Below, in pieces: positions 35,401-52,276 of a stretch of 64,000 nt of DNA. Location of the stretch: positions 1,669,135 to 1,733,134 of the forward strand of contig BDGG01000009.1 in NCBI GenBank assembly GCA_001949185.1, read 5' to 3'. This stretch comes from Ramazzottius varieornatus (taxonomy: Eukaryota; Tardigrada; Eutardigrada; Parachela; Ramazzottiidae). Within the stretch, counting starts at the first letter, position 1. The number at the start of each line of letters is the position of its first letter. A model generated the notes under the pieces. It was not told where the DNA came from and searched no databases. It was given only the letters and a program-made list of their open reading frames with translations. The position numbers and the translations under genes are program-made.

Positions 35401-35535
35401 AGACCCACAAGTCGTAGCAACATACATTCTTGTCAATTGACAAACACTTTCTGTGCGAATTTTGCAAAACTTGTGGTGTCAGGCTCGATTATTGAATTAT
35501 TGTCCCATCTGCTGCTTTGAAGTTAGTTAGGTAGG

Positions 35536-38015
<2,480 letters not shown>

Positions 38016-38796
38016 ACTTGATCTAAAACTAGTATTCGTTTCTACAGAAGCCTAGCCAGCTTTTTCTTCATAGTCTTTTGTACTTACTAACTAATGCGCA
38101 TCTGTGCAGACTGTGCTTATGCTGTAGCTTAGCCAAAACGTTTTTTGCCACATTCATCCATTTCCTACCAAGTTTATATTTGACTATGGCTGCTGTTCGA
38201 TGAAGCAGCTGCCCCTTTGCCGACATAATCCCTGATAGTTGTATATTTTTGTATCTCTTCAGTAAATTAGACTTGTTTCAGTAACAAAATAGGATAACCG
38301 AACAGTGTGACGCTCTAATCACGAGTTCGCGTCACCACTATACCTCAGTCGATCTGTTCAGACGGTGCAAGTCCCATGCATGGACGTATCCCCAAAGTGC
38401 TTGAAGATAGGACAGGCCGGTCAGGCTGTTCATGTTACTACAAACTGCCGAATAATATTCATTCAAGAGTCACAGTCCTTCCTTCCCTTCAGTTTAACAA
38501 GCAAAGAGTAAAAAATATCGAAGCAATGAATAGAACAAATGAATAATCTGATTGTTGGAGGTATATTAAAATTCCTGTAGACTGAGCAGCTGGGTTCTGA
38601 AATTGAACGAAGAGCGCAAGATCAAATTGGTACCGAAATGTAAAAGGGGCATCGAGGTTGGCTATACGAAAGCATAAATGTGTTCAAAGTTAAAAGACAG
38701 ACAGACAGACAGACAGGTGTAAAAATGGACAGAAGTATTTTGGCATGTCCGCTGTCCACCAAGTAAAGGCCCAGCAATAGATGACGACCGTGGAGC
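38016..38796. other. Convergent 3' region HSP70/TPD52-like
   Basis: AT-rich 3'UTR-like DNA with a (GACA)n tract at about 38695-38716. No coding sequence was recognised. Confidence 0.5.
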
Positions 38797-39797
38797 TCAT
38801 GCATGGGTGGTGGACGTGGTGTTGGTGATGGTGGTGGAGCCGTTGGTGCCATGTACTCTGTTGAGCTCACTTTCGAAGGTGGTCCGTTCTCTGTCAGCGC
38901 CCGGTGTGGCCAACTCTGTTGCCTTGCTCTTGACAGCCGTCACGGCGTTCGTTACCGCACCCTCCACAGACTTGAAAGCAGCCGTATTTCTGTGGCAAAG
39001 TAATGCCTCATCATCATAAGGAAGGTATGTACAAGGAAGGCAATGCTATGGGCATTTGCCCGTGTCAGACCCACCGTAGTTCACCCATCTTCTTCTTTGT
39101 TTCACCAGCCAAAGAATGCAAGACCGCCGCGCTCTTGTCCGAGGCACTTTTCAGAGTTTCCGAAGTCTTGCGGAACCTAAAGGAGAAATTGACCAGCAAT
39201 GACCGTGCTGCAACTTTCCCTTCATAGAGCAAAGGAGACTTACGCTGGGTTGTCATGAAGCTTATCCTCCACTGTTACGATAGCTTCGTTCAGCTTCTTC
39301 ACTCTGTAACAGCCAATCATATTGTTAGATCATGTCGGTCAAGAGGCTTAACCTTCATAACTGGATGATAACTATGGTGGCGGAGAGGCCGAAGTGCCAG
39401 TAAGCAAGGGCTTGGACGATGGCTACACTTTCAAGATGGAAACTCACGCGCTGGACTCTTTGACTGCCTTGACACCTTCGGCCAAATCCGTCTGCACTTC
39501 CTGCCAGACAGTGATGCCCAGCTTGCGCTTTAGCTCTTGTCCATGGCGCAGTTTCGATGCCAGAACCCGCCGAAGAGTATCAATCTCCTCTTCCGTCTGC
39601 AAAAGTCATCAGATGGTAAGGATTAACCGATGAATCTTCAAATGGACTCCACGCTTGGCCGCCCCCACCTTTAGCAGTTCTTGCTTCCATTCTTCCTCTT
39701 GACGTTTCTTCTCTTCTTCGGTCAAGGCCACCGCTTCCGGCGTGTTCTGGCCATCCTCCACCGGATCGTAGAACGTCTCTACCGATTGAGATACCAT
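38797..39797 (-). CDS. TPD52: TPD52 (tumor protein D52) family protein
   Basis: Five exons (39797-39669, 39596-39448, 39303-39244, 39176-39075, 38989-38797) join to 210 residues. D52 proteins are small coiled-coil adaptors tied to vesicle trafficking and secretion. The family pattern is clear: a coiled coil TEEEIDTLRRVLASKLRHGQ followed by ELKRKLGIT, then AFRKTSETLKSASDKSA, KKKMGELRNTAAFKSVEGAV. The Ser/Thr-rich tail (TTITNTTSTTHA) is specific to this copy. Vertebrates have several paralogues; this one cannot be tied to a single one. Confidence 0.9.
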
Positions 39798-41871
39798 TAT
39801 TCTGTCGCATACAACACCCACTGATACACATTCGGAAGAAATGTTCCGTGTGGTCCGCTGCTGCCGGCTGACACCATGGCCTTCTTGTGGATTACGGACG
39901 AACAATGTCTCTCGACAGTTAACGAGCAGGTGCCCGCTTGCCTCGCTGTGTTGAAACGTCAGTCTTGGAGGATAATCGATTAGGCCAACACTGAAGTCGA
40001 GTGTTACGGAAGATACATACTGTGCTCACACTCAGTAGCGGCGAAAGTCATCACTCGGCCGGCGCGACTCGTCCACACAGCGATGACACACAGGGCTAAT
40101 CTACTATCAGCCCACATCTGCCTTCCCAGCTGGGTATCCCATATGGGAACACAAGGACTTGCTAACATGGTCTGACAGCAATCACTGTCATGTGTTCGTC
40201 ACCCTACTTGTCACTTCTAATAATAGTTTTCTCGCTTACCTGAGTCGTGGACGTGGAGAGGCTGTGTCGGGCTGTACTGCGACAGTCCAGCTGGTTGACC
40301 TTGATTCATCGTTGGGCTGTGCCGTCAGGAGATTGAAATTACCTCCGCTGTCTGCAATTCTCTTCGCTAACTGCGAATCCGGAAACCGTACGGGATGGTA
40401 CTGTTGCGCTGTCAACGTCCCTCTACACCACAGCTCTCCAAAAAGTGCGAAGGAAACAAGGACTGACCATAGATTCTGGGAGGACGATCCAGAGGAAAAA
40501 ACGAAAACACTGACGATGCCAAATAAATATCACAAGTCCACGTATTTGCCATGCACCGGTCGGGCCAGGGCAGAGGGGTAAAAAGACCGAGGGCAACCTG
40601 GGTGGACTTCTCCAGTACACTCTCAGGCTAGGACCGGAAATGGTGGAAAAACGACCACCTAAATGGCTCTGACATACAAGAGATGGATATTCCCATCCCA
40701 GAAGAAAAGGGTGGAAATGGCAGGATGGAAAAGCTGGGAATAAGTAATAGGATGGAAACGTCCTATATCTTGTATCAAATCAGCCCCAGGGTGTAAAAAG
40801 GTACCAAGGGCATCCTTAGCGCAAATAAGAGCCAATACTCTTACCACGCGTCCCCACCATGTGCACTCACCGCCAGTTGAAGGAGGCGGAGACAGACCGA
40901 ACGCACCGGCGCACCACGGGTACACGGGGTGACACGCACATGCATTTGCCCAGAGCGTAACCATGCGCGACAACGTTGAGGTTGCGCAGCCGAATCGGGC
41001 ATGGTTAATCCTGATAATGTGTGGTCATACGGCGCAAGAACGGTGACGCCATGTACGCGGAATTCAACGTAACCGATTCGCATGCTGCGCCACAGCATAT
41101 CGTGTGATACAAGCGCGCTGGTACAAAAGTACGGCGCCTGAGACGCGTCTTGCGTCAGCTGTTTTGGCCTGTCTGGCTGGCCCCACAAGTCGGGTGGTGA
41201 GAAGATCGGCACTAGTGCACATATGGTGACCACACAGGAAAGCATCCGTCCTGTTTGCCGCCCCGCATTAAACCACAAAAGGACAAACGTCACGCACCTT
41301 ACCGGCTACATGTCTAGGTGGGCATGTGAAAATTATAAGTGCGATTGATAACGAAAGACATGCCACGACTGTTGTGCTGACTTATTAGCCGTAAGTATCA
41401 AGATCGACAATACTCACCCGCTGGTTTTGCAATGTGCTATTGCGTTGAGGTGGCTTCGCTTGCCGAGTGGCTAGTGTTGCAATCATGACTATACGAAAAC
41501 TCTCAAAAACCACTTAAGGGCAATGTCGGGTTTTTCCAACATCAGCCACTCAGCGTTCATTTTGGAACTTCCCGAACCATTCAGAGAATTCGAATTATGG
41601 AGAATCCTGGGGTAGTCCGCCGAATCAAAGATCCAGCCGCGACAAATCATGACGAACTTCCGAAAATACACTGCTTCTGAGCGGGTGCTACTGGACTGCT
41701 GTCAATTCAAATACTTGTTCGAGCTTTTAGGGCCTTTGCGGACAGAAAAATCGTCAAAACATACGTCCCATTTATAAAAGCTTGTGCACGTGCGCCGCTT
41801 CTTGTTCGCAAAATAGAAGAGGGTTTTGTCCATAGACTGGACAAGTGGAAGTTGCGTCGACCTAAAAGTGC

Positions 41872-41897
41872 GATAACACACCGTGAGGTGTGTTATC
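41872..41897. repeat. Perfect hairpin GATAACACACC/GGTGTGTTATC
   Basis: Eleven-base arms around a GTGA tetraloop. It could be a terminator-like hairpin or a leftover end of a mobile element. Confidence 0.8.
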
Positions 41898-42139
41898 AGG
41901 TTTTGCTCGTTCCGGTTTCAGATTAGAAATTTCCAAGCCGTTCCAAGGTCAAGAGGATCATTTAATTCCGATTTTTTGTTTTTAGTATCGAGTTTTCAGT
42001 ATCAAGCGTTTGGTTAAATCAGTCAATCAGTAGGAAAAATTTCGGTATACGATATATCGTTTTCCACCGCAAACTGATCTGCTAGCCTACCCCTGGTCCA
42101 GTATCCGAGACTCCGAGTCCGAGTTAGAGCACGGAATCT

Positions 42140-42540
42140 GGCCGCATGTGCTGCGCTGTACTGTACTGCAGCTGTGCTGTGCCGCAGCACAGCTGCAGCG
42201 CGTGAACTGACGAAATTTTTGCGGCACAGCACAGCATACAGCAGAAAGCCATAGACTACCGCGCAGATGCACGTTACCGAAACTTAACAAAAATTACAGT
42301 TTTTGGGCATTCGAACGTCAGCCGTCTCAGCTTTGCCGCACTTTAGGGCAACGTTCTCCAGGTTGACTAACGACTTCGCTGACTGAATTACAAACCACGT
42401 CAGTACAACGGCGTTCCGCGCAGTTGCACCAGGTCAACGTGCGTCTGCAGCACAGCTGCTTGGCCACTGGGCATGAAATTTGTGCAGCACAGCGCAGCGT
42501 ACAGTGCCCTGGTAATAAGCGCAGCACAGTTACAGCGTAC
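42140..42540. repeat. GCAGCACAG-rich repeat blocks
   Basis: CTGCAGCTGTGCTG (42166-42179) pairs perfectly with CAGCACAGCTGCAG (42185-42198). Variants such as GCGGCACAGCACAG and GCAGCACAGCGCAGC recur near 42221-42240, 42445 and 42482-42535. A degenerate, low-complexity or amplified motif just upstream of NDUFB8. Confidence 0.6.
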
Positions 42541-42845
42541 TTTTGGACCTGCCGCCCAGTGCTCTAGTCCGAGTACACTCAGTACACTGTACACTTACAT
42601 ACGTTAGGGTAAATGAATTTGAAGCCGGGCTTCAGCACTTGCAGGTTGCAAATGCAAAACGGCCAAATCAAAACAGCTGTTTTTTCAAGTGCTCACCTAA
42701 CACAGTCATCTTCCCTCTCCTGACTCATGATGGGCGCTCGTCTCACTTGAGTACTTGCAAATGCTGGTTGATACTTTCAAGCGGGACTGGACATAATCGT
42801 GGCTTGCAGGGATAGCATCTGCGGTTTGAAGGCGGTGTAATCGCG

Positions 42846-43457
42846 ATGGCGACGGCGCTCCTTCGCTCTGTCAGGCGAGTTACTGCCAGCCCCTCACTTT
42901 CATCTTCCGTCATATTTTGCAGGCACGCTGGTGGAGGCCACTGGAATCCAGACTGGAGAGCAGACCCCAAGGTACCAGAGACGGAGGAAGAACGTATTAG
43001 GGCCGCCAAGAAGTACAACCTCCTGCCCGACGACTACAAGCCTTACCCCGAAGACAGTCTCAATGCACGAGGAGACTACCCCGATCTTCCCATCATTTCC
43101 GGCTCGCAGCGTGACCCATACGAGCCCTTTGACTATCCGGAGCTGCGCAGGAACTATGGCGAGCCCCTCCACATCGATTTCGACATGTACACGGCGGAGC
43201 GGGTGGACCAGAAGCGTCTGCGCAAGTCCATGCTGTACTCGTGGTCCATGTTCTTGGGAGTGATGACAGCTGGCTTCCTTGCCTTGTACTCTACGCGAAA
43301 CTTTGCAGGCCATGTCCCAACACTGCCCAAGCAGTATCCTTACAATGACTTGTGGGTGGAGAAAGGCGGAAACCCAGCAAAGATGCCCATACGGAAGAAT
43401 TACTCCTTCGAGCTGGAAGGCAGCGAACCCGCCCCCAAACACCACCATGCACACTGA
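42846..43457 (+). CDS. NDUFB8: NADH dehydrogenase 1 beta subcomplex subunit 8 (complex I)
   Basis: A single coding exon of 203 residues. NDUFB8 (ASHI) is an accessory subunit in the membrane arm of mitochondrial complex I. The N-terminus (MATALLRSVRRVTASPS) is a mitochondrial presequence. The matrix part has the conserved NPDWRADPKVPETEEERI, AAKKYNLLPDDYKPYP and a transmembrane helix WSMFLGVMTAGFLALYS, followed by PTLPKQYPYNDLWVEKGGNP. The His-rich tail KHHHAH is unremarkable. Complete absence of introns is unusual next to the intron-rich neighbours. Confidence 0.96.
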   Translation: MATALLRSVRRVTASPSLSSSVIFCRHAGGGHWNPDWRADPKVPETEEERIRAAKKYNLLPDDYKPYPEDSLNARGDYPDLPIISGSQRDPYEPFDYPELRRNYGEPLHIDFDMYTAERVDQKRLRKSMLYSWSMFLGVMTAGFLALYSTRNFAGHVPTLPKQYPYNDLWVEKGGNPAKMPIRKNYSFELEGSEPAPKHHHAH

Positions 43458-44088
43458 AGACCCTACAACTCATTTGTTCCCCCTATCTAGGTGTGCGACT
43501 AGATGCGTGACTGTCCGTTTCACTTTATGCTAGACGATTTGCTTTGTGGAGTACATTTTATATCGTTATTTTGTCATCACAGTCGGAAGTAGGAGTACCT
43601 TATGGAACTCGCTTTCACCATCCTGTTCCGCTTCAAGTATAATGGAAGCTGTGAATATAAATATCCGACAGTTTGTGCGACGGCGACGAAAGTTAATAGT
43701 GTGCACTACATCTACTTGTAAGGTACATGTTTTTCGGAAGAAGATTGTTCCACTTTTCCCCTGCATCGGAACGCCCAAGGGAAATTCGAGCAATTAGTTG
43801 TCGGAGTGGCGCTTGACGCAGTGGCATCTTTTGTGACGTCATGCGTTGACAGCGACCGGAAATTTACATTAATTTTTGGCTTTTGGTCGCTTCCACTTGC
43901 CAAAGCTGTCATTACGGTATTTTTGTATGTTTCGTTATCCTGTGATGATCGAGGAAGCCGTCGACTACGTAAATCTATCTATCTGGCGCAACCATTTTTT
44001 AACTTTGTCCAGTTTTCTTCATTTCCGATCCTTCACTGTCTATGTACCAGTGGTGTTGTGATGGGTTTGATGTTCTTTGCAGGTGAAG
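43458..44088. other. Spacer NDUFB8/DDB1
   Basis: The DDB1 ATG follows a CTTTGCAG acceptor by seven bases, so a 5'UTR intron is likely. A long frame here is a fusion of intron and shifted exon sequence and is not a gene. Confidence 0.45.
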
Positions 44089-47000
44089 ATGACGACAAAC
44101 TACCTGGCTACCGCTTACCCGAGCAACCTGGTCAAGTTCAGCGCCGTTGGCAACTTCTCGACGTCCGACCATCTGGAGCTGATCACAGTCAAGAGCCACA
44201 GCCTACAATTATTCCACATCGACGACGACGAGATCGTCCAAGTTGGAGAAGCCCGACTACCCGCTACTGTGTCTGGAGTATGGTCGTTCAAGCCCAAGAA
44301 TGCTCGACGCGACCTGCTGGTCGTACTAGCCAGACGCAACGAAGTCTTCGTCGCCGAGTTAACAGCCGCGAAGGACGAAGTGACTATCGACACGCGAGCC
44401 ACTGGCAAATACCCTTCCTCCGCCGATCTGACCCCCGTGGACTACGGGCCATTGGTCACATTCCACCCCGACAGCCGTGTCATATGTCTGGCCTTGTTCA
44501 ACCAGCGTTTCGAGATTATCCAGCTGTCGGAAGATGGCCAGTCCATCGTCGCTTCGTATCCCATTCGCGTCGACACTGTCGACATGAGCAGGCTCATCTC
44601 CATGGAATTCCTCCGTCCTGAATCTGCCGAAACCACCGTGGCCTTCCTTCAAGCCACCAACAAGGGACACCTCCTCTCCTTCACTAGCTTCGATTTCAAA
44701 GATAGAAAGAAGGAGAAGAGCAGCTCGACGTTCAACAAGGTCGACTTGGAGGCTTCGTTGCTGTTGCCCCTACCCATTGGTCATCCGCCGGCTGTCCTTG
44801 TCGTCGGTAATGGCTCCGTCCAGTACTACAACACCCACAAACAGTACACTCTGGCCACTTCGCCCTTCCTGAAGGACATGGTGGTGACGGCCCATTGCCT
44901 ACTCTATAGAGATCCTTCGGACCAAGTCGTCACCTATCTCCTAGCTGGTTGTGATGGTAGACTGCTCTTGCTCATTTGCCGGCTGTCACACAATGCCTCG
45001 ACGATGGTAGGGACGCGTATCGATGGTCTACAGGACAAGAAGCTCCCACCCTGTAAGATGAACGTGGAGTTCATCGGCGTCGTCCCTTCGGCACAAACGG
45101 TATACGTATACCTTATGCTTTCGCAGCTCGGCATACTACAGTGCAGCTCGGCCACTTCGTTTTCCTCAATGGCGCACGATTTCACTGACAACCTTTGAGA
45201 ACGTGCGCCGTGCGGCAAACTCGACAAGATCCGGTTTTCAAGTGGCGCACGCTTCTAGCCAGCATCAATGGCGGTATGCGCCGCTTCGGAATTGGTCTAG
45301 TCGAGTTTGTTTGCCGAGCTGCCAACTTGAATTCTATCCTTGGCTAACCGTGTACTGAACTTGACTTGTGTTGCTTCTTAGTTGTCGGTAGTGAGCAAGA
45401 AGGATGGCATGGTTTTCGTGGGGACATGCGCCGGGCCACATTCGTTGCTCATTCGAATGCGCAAAGAGCGCAATGCGGAGAGCAAGTTCTACTTCGATGT
45501 CCTGCAAGTCTTTCCGGCCATCGGGTCGATTATGCAGCTGCAAACGCTAACTAGCACTTTCAAGCAAGGTCTCGACCAGTCGTGTTTGCTGGCTTGCACA
45601 GCTGACACCTACGGCGGAAGCCTGACCATCGTCCGAAGCGGCATCAATCTGCAGAACCCTACCGAAATCTCCCTGGCAGGAATGCAGAAAGCATGGAACC
45701 TCACCCCACTGCAAAGGTATGAAAATATTATAATAAATTTCTTAGCCGCAACACAAATCTATCAAAAAAAGGATAATCAGCTCCATTGTCGTCTTGGAGA
45801 GCTGGAAGAGCAAAGTCGGCACGGCTGCTTTTGCAAGTGGCTCCTGCGGCTAATAACAGTGATAATGTGCGTCACTTGGGGAGCAATCTAGTCGAGCTTT
45901 CCGCCGAGCCATCGAGCTTCCGCTCATTATGACTAGGTATGCGTCACATCTTCTTCAATGGTTTGTTTAGGTTGGGCAACATGCCAGTGGTCATTTCGGA
46001 TCTGACTTCGACCAGAGTCTGCGTCTTTGAGGGAGAAGACTTGGCGGAAGTTGAGGCTGGGGGTGACTTGGTGCTGAACGGCCGCACCATCTTGATGGCA
46101 GCCACCACGGATGGACTGATCCAAGTAACAGCGACAGCAGTCCATCTCCTAGACTGTACCACCCTCCGCCAACGTGCTCAGTACTCACCGACAAGTTCGG
46201 AGCAAGCGAGCCTGGTCAAGATCGTCACTGCCTCCTTGAGAAAGAAGGTCCTCCTTCTGGCCTTCTATAAAACTGTGCAACTACTGGAAGTGCTGGAAGG
46301 TGGCTTGGAGATTGGCAAGGCAGCAGAGTTGGAGAACGAAATTAGCGCAGCAGAGCTGTTTGACACTTCTTGGGGTTCGTTGTACTGTGTGGTGGCCGAA
46401 TGGGCGTCGTGGAGTGTCTCGCTTGTGGACTGTGCTACCATGACAGTCCATCAGTCGGCCTTCTTAACCTGCGATATGCAGACTCGCAGTCTGATGTATT
46501 GCCACTTTGGTGCTGGAAATTCCTACTTGTTTTGCGGCTTGGGTGACGGCAATGTGGCTTACTTTCAGTTTGATGAGGTGGAGAAGCGGATGGTGGAGGC
46601 CAAGCGGATCCCGCTGGGTACTCGGCCAGCCACCTTCTCCCACTTTTACGCCCACGGCCAAGTCAGTGTCTTTGTCTCGTCGGATAGACCCTGTGTCATC
46701 TCGCTGAGGGGCGAGAAGCTGCTCTTCAATAACGTCAACATTGCCGGCGTCGTCAGTGTGTGTCCCATCAAGATGGCCGACGATGACAAGACCATGACGG
46801 ATATGTTGTTGGTCGTCGCTGAGAAGAAACTGCTACTTGGTCAGTTGGAAGACATTCAAAAGACGCACTTCATTCCCCTTAACCTCGGCTTCCAGGCTTT
46901 CAGGTACCGTACATCTGCAATAAGTCAAATGAGATAGACTTGACGCAGTTTGACAGCTCGGCCAACAGAATTCGACAAGACGTTTCTCAGTGCGGTGCAC

Positions 47001-48704
47001 TCTTCCAGCCAACTACACCGAAAACGCCCACCGCGCGCCAATGAAGAAAGTATAGTCGAATTCGGACAGATGGTGTTATATCAGGTGGCGCAGACTACCT
47101 GCTAGAAAATATTAAGATTGTGCGCAACTTGAGGAAGATCTTGCCGAGTTTTTTTGCCGCTATTTCCGTTAGTTAATCGATGTCGATCTTGTTATAGAAT
47201 AGCGGCCCAAACGGAAATGTCCACGATAGCCGTTATCGGCGACCGAAAAGACTGCCGACTGAACAAATTTGCCATCCACAAAGCCGACAAGGAGATGGAG
47301 CAACGGATGCTGTACATCCTGGATAAGAACTCGTTCGAAGTGGTGACGACCTACGCATGCGCCAGCCGGAAAGAGCAGCTGACCTCTCTGTGCAACTGGA
47401 GTCCCGAAGGCAGGCCTCTCCTGGTCATCGGTAGGGAGGACGAAGGCAAAGACGGTAGCCTCATCGTTCAAGAACTCATCAACAGCCGCCTACAAACCCT
47501 CCACACCTTCAGCCTGACCGACGACCCGGTCAGGAACCTGACAACATACGGTAAATGGCTTCTCGTGGCTTGCGATAACACTCTCTTCGTCTTCCAATGG
47601 TTGGGTCATCAGCTGGAAGAATTGTACAAGATCAGCTCCGGCGGAGCCATCAATCATCATTTAGAAGTCTATAACGAGTCGCTGCTGCTGGGCGATGCCC
47701 AGAAGTCACTGATGATGGCCGAGTTTAACCATAGCCAGCAAAGGTTCGAAGTGTTGGCGCGAGACTACACCGCCTTCGGTTTTATCAGTTTGGCCATTGT
47801 CGATAAGGGAACAGTCATTGGGGGTGATGATAGCGGCAACCTGCTGACACTGCGCATGGGCAAGAAGGAAAGGGAGAGCGGCGATGGGGTGGCCCACTTC
47901 CGCTCGATGGAGCCGGCCAGTTGGATCTGCCTGGGCGATCCCATCACCAGCATCGTCCGAGGATCGCTGGGCGCGGCCAGCAACGCCGGCCAGTCCAACC
48001 TTGTTGTCAAGAACAGCTTCGTCTATGGAACGTGCAAAGGCCAGCTGGGAATCATCCTCGAGCTCCAACAGGACCTGTAAGCCTCTTCTAACTGGCAGCT
48101 TTGCCACATACACCCTGACACCCTATAAAGATAGTTTTCTCAAGTGGCGCCTACTCTCAGCAATGTGACCCGATACGTCCGCCACTTGGCAAAACAATCA
48201 AACTTCACAAGATTGATTTTTCGAGTGACGCACGCTTTCAGCCAGTAACAGTCAAGACTTGCGCCACTTGGGGAAGCAGTCTCCGCAAATTTGTTTGCCG
48301 AACTTTCAATCTATCCGGGTTTTTTTTGTTCTGACACTTTTTCTTCTACCTGGAGATGCACAAATTCAACCTACGGTCACCAAGACTGTTTTTCGGTCTA
48401 TTGCAGGTATGATTTGCTCAAGTTCCTCGAAGAGAAGATGGTCGCTTCGACCAGTCTGATTGGAGGCTTGTCGGCTGTGGACTCAAGGCAGTTCTGTACT
48501 CGTCTGATGGAAGGAAAGACGTCAGGCTTTGTGGATGGCGACCTTCTCGATACCTGCTCGCTCATACGGAAGGCGGAGCTTGAAGCGCTGGTCAGTGAGT
48601 TTGAAAGTGCAAGAATACCAACCGAGGAAGACGGATTAGTCCGTCAGCCATACACTGCCGACTTTGTGATGAAAGTCCTGGAAGATCTTTCTCGTTTACA
48701 CTGA
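44089..48704 (+). CDS. DDB1: DNA damage-binding protein 1
   Basis: Five exons (44089-45099, 45382-45716, 45971-46903, 47198-48076, 48407-48704) join to 1151 residues (human 1140). DDB1 is the triple beta-propeller adaptor of CUL4 ubiquitin ligases, recruiting DCAF receptors in nucleotide-excision repair, replication licensing and signalling. Matching blocks include NYLATAYPS at the N-terminus, GMVFVGTCAG, GDGNVAYFQFDEVEKRM, SSDRPCVISL, NVNIAGVVSVCP, AIVDKGTVIGGDDSGNL and the C-terminal SGFVDGDLLDTC...FVMKVLEDLSRLH, close to the human KVVEELTRIH end. RSE1/SF3B3 is excluded by length and C-terminus. All four introns contain palindrome copies, three of them as pairs. Confidence 0.96.
45145..45320. 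repeat. Intronic palindrome, tandem pair (DDB1 intron 1)
   Basis: Copies 45145-45216 and 45214-45320, joined by GCGGCAAACTCGACAAGATC, with a terminal GTCGAGTTTGTTTGCCGAGC. They fill more than half of the intron. Confidence 0.9.
45815..45910. repeat. Intronic palindrome (DDB1 intron 2)
   Basis: Diverged copy: GCAAGTGGCTCCTGC / GTGCGTCACTTGGG arms and outer GTCGAGCTTTCCGCCGAGC. Confidence 0.82.
46953..47155. repeat. Intronic palindrome, decayed pair (DDB1 intron 3)
   Basis: Strongly diverged remnants: CGGCCAACAGAATTCGACAAG... and GGTGGCGCAGAC ... GTGCGCAACTTGAGG ... CTTGCCGAGTTTTTTTGCC. Confidence 0.65.
48131..48303. repeat. Intronic palindrome, tandem pair (DDB1 intron 4)
   Basis: Copies 48131-48200 and 48201-48303: TCAAGTGGCGCC / GTCCGCCACTTGG, then CGAGTGACGCACGC / TGCGCCACTTGGGG with an outer AATTTGTTTGCCGAAC. 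Confidence 0.88.
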
Positions 48705-48878
48705 TAAACGTCTACCGAGTCATCCTGCATATACCAATATCTTCTTGTTGCGGCACATGCACAGATCCATAAAATGTGATACTTACCCACTTGTTTATAT
48801 TGTTGCCACATAAAAAGTCACATTCTGACGACCCCCCCCCCCCAAAGAAAACGTCAAGTATTATAAAAGTTGAAAAAT

Positions 48879-51321
<2,443 letters not shown>

Positions 51322-52276
51322 GATATCCTGCGAAATATAATTAAGGGTCCAAGGATTGCATACTAGATACCATGAACACGCTAATTATACGTACGCTACT
51401 TCCGGTTCCTTCTCGCGGTTCTCTGATAACGCGCCGTCCACACAAACTAATCGGTTCTTCCCCCGCCTTACGTGCTGTCACGCTTCTAATTTTTCCTGGA
51501 AAGTATGGGGATCCTGGAGGAGTCCAAAGGAAGGAGGTTGGAGAATCGGAGGGAGAGACAAGTTTGTTTTCAGATTTGAAACAAAAGCTGGAATTGCGAA
51601 ATGGAGGATATTCTTGACCTCTCGGCTGCTCTCGGTAACACTATAGAGACTGCGGACTGATCCACACTTGGCACATCCAACCCACATAGTAAATCATGAC
51701 GTCATATACAAAACTGGCATCTTCTAAAACAACGCCTTCCAAACAAACTGGTTAATATGACGTGACGATATATCTTTGTGAATCACTTCGCAGTCTTTGT
51801 ATTAATCAAGCCGGCGAGGGTGTACCCACCCCACTCCGGTGTGTACCCTTCGACTGGCAGAATCCCGAAAAGCTCTGGGGGCAACGTGCACAGGAATGCG
51901 TGAGCCAAGCAATCAACGTACGCTTCGATGGTTTGCAAACTTGATTTCTGAAATTCTGTCAGCCACGTCGGCGTTCTCTCTAACTTGTTCATGTTTTCTC
52001 GCCAGAACTTCCGACAAAATCAGGATCCTGCTGGTGGATGATCCGCTGAAGATCGTTTGCACCGTTTCGGAAGGTTCTGATATGGGAAGCTCGTAGCTAG
52101 CGCAGTTGCAACCGTCCCCAGAAACACCGCATCGCCACAATGAGTGCGCAGAAAGTGAGTTGGGAGCATGTACTTCACCGACATTTCTTCCGGTAGAATC
52201 TATGTGTGTTCTTTGTGCATAGGTTTCTGTAAGGGAGAGGGATCAGACGACCAGAAGTCGACAGAATGCAGCCACC
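51322..52276. promoter_or_regulatory. Divergent region ELP3/STT3A
   Basis: Head-to-head spacer of 955 bp with no recognised gene. Short frames on both strands (for example 52140-51913, minus) lack family resemblance. Likely holds both promoters and 5'UTR introns (TTTGTGCATAG acceptor-like site near 52223). Confidence 0.4.

Larger units (their letters stand above)
39798..42845. other. Gene-poor region
   Basis: About 3 kb with no recognised gene. Several frames of 100-150 codons on both strands have no family likeness. It contains a perfect 11-bp palindrome at 41872-41897 and two blocks rich in GCAGCACAG near 42.15-42.54 kb, listed separately. It includes the promoters of the TPD52-like and NDUFB8 genes. 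Confidence 0.45.

Noticed and set aside
40159-40581. 140-codon plus-strand frame
   Set aside because: No family likeness and no splice support in a gene-poor region.
43806-44621. 271-codon plus-strand frame overlapping the DDB1 start
   Set aside because: Out of frame with DDB1, whose exon 1 from 44089 is unambiguous.
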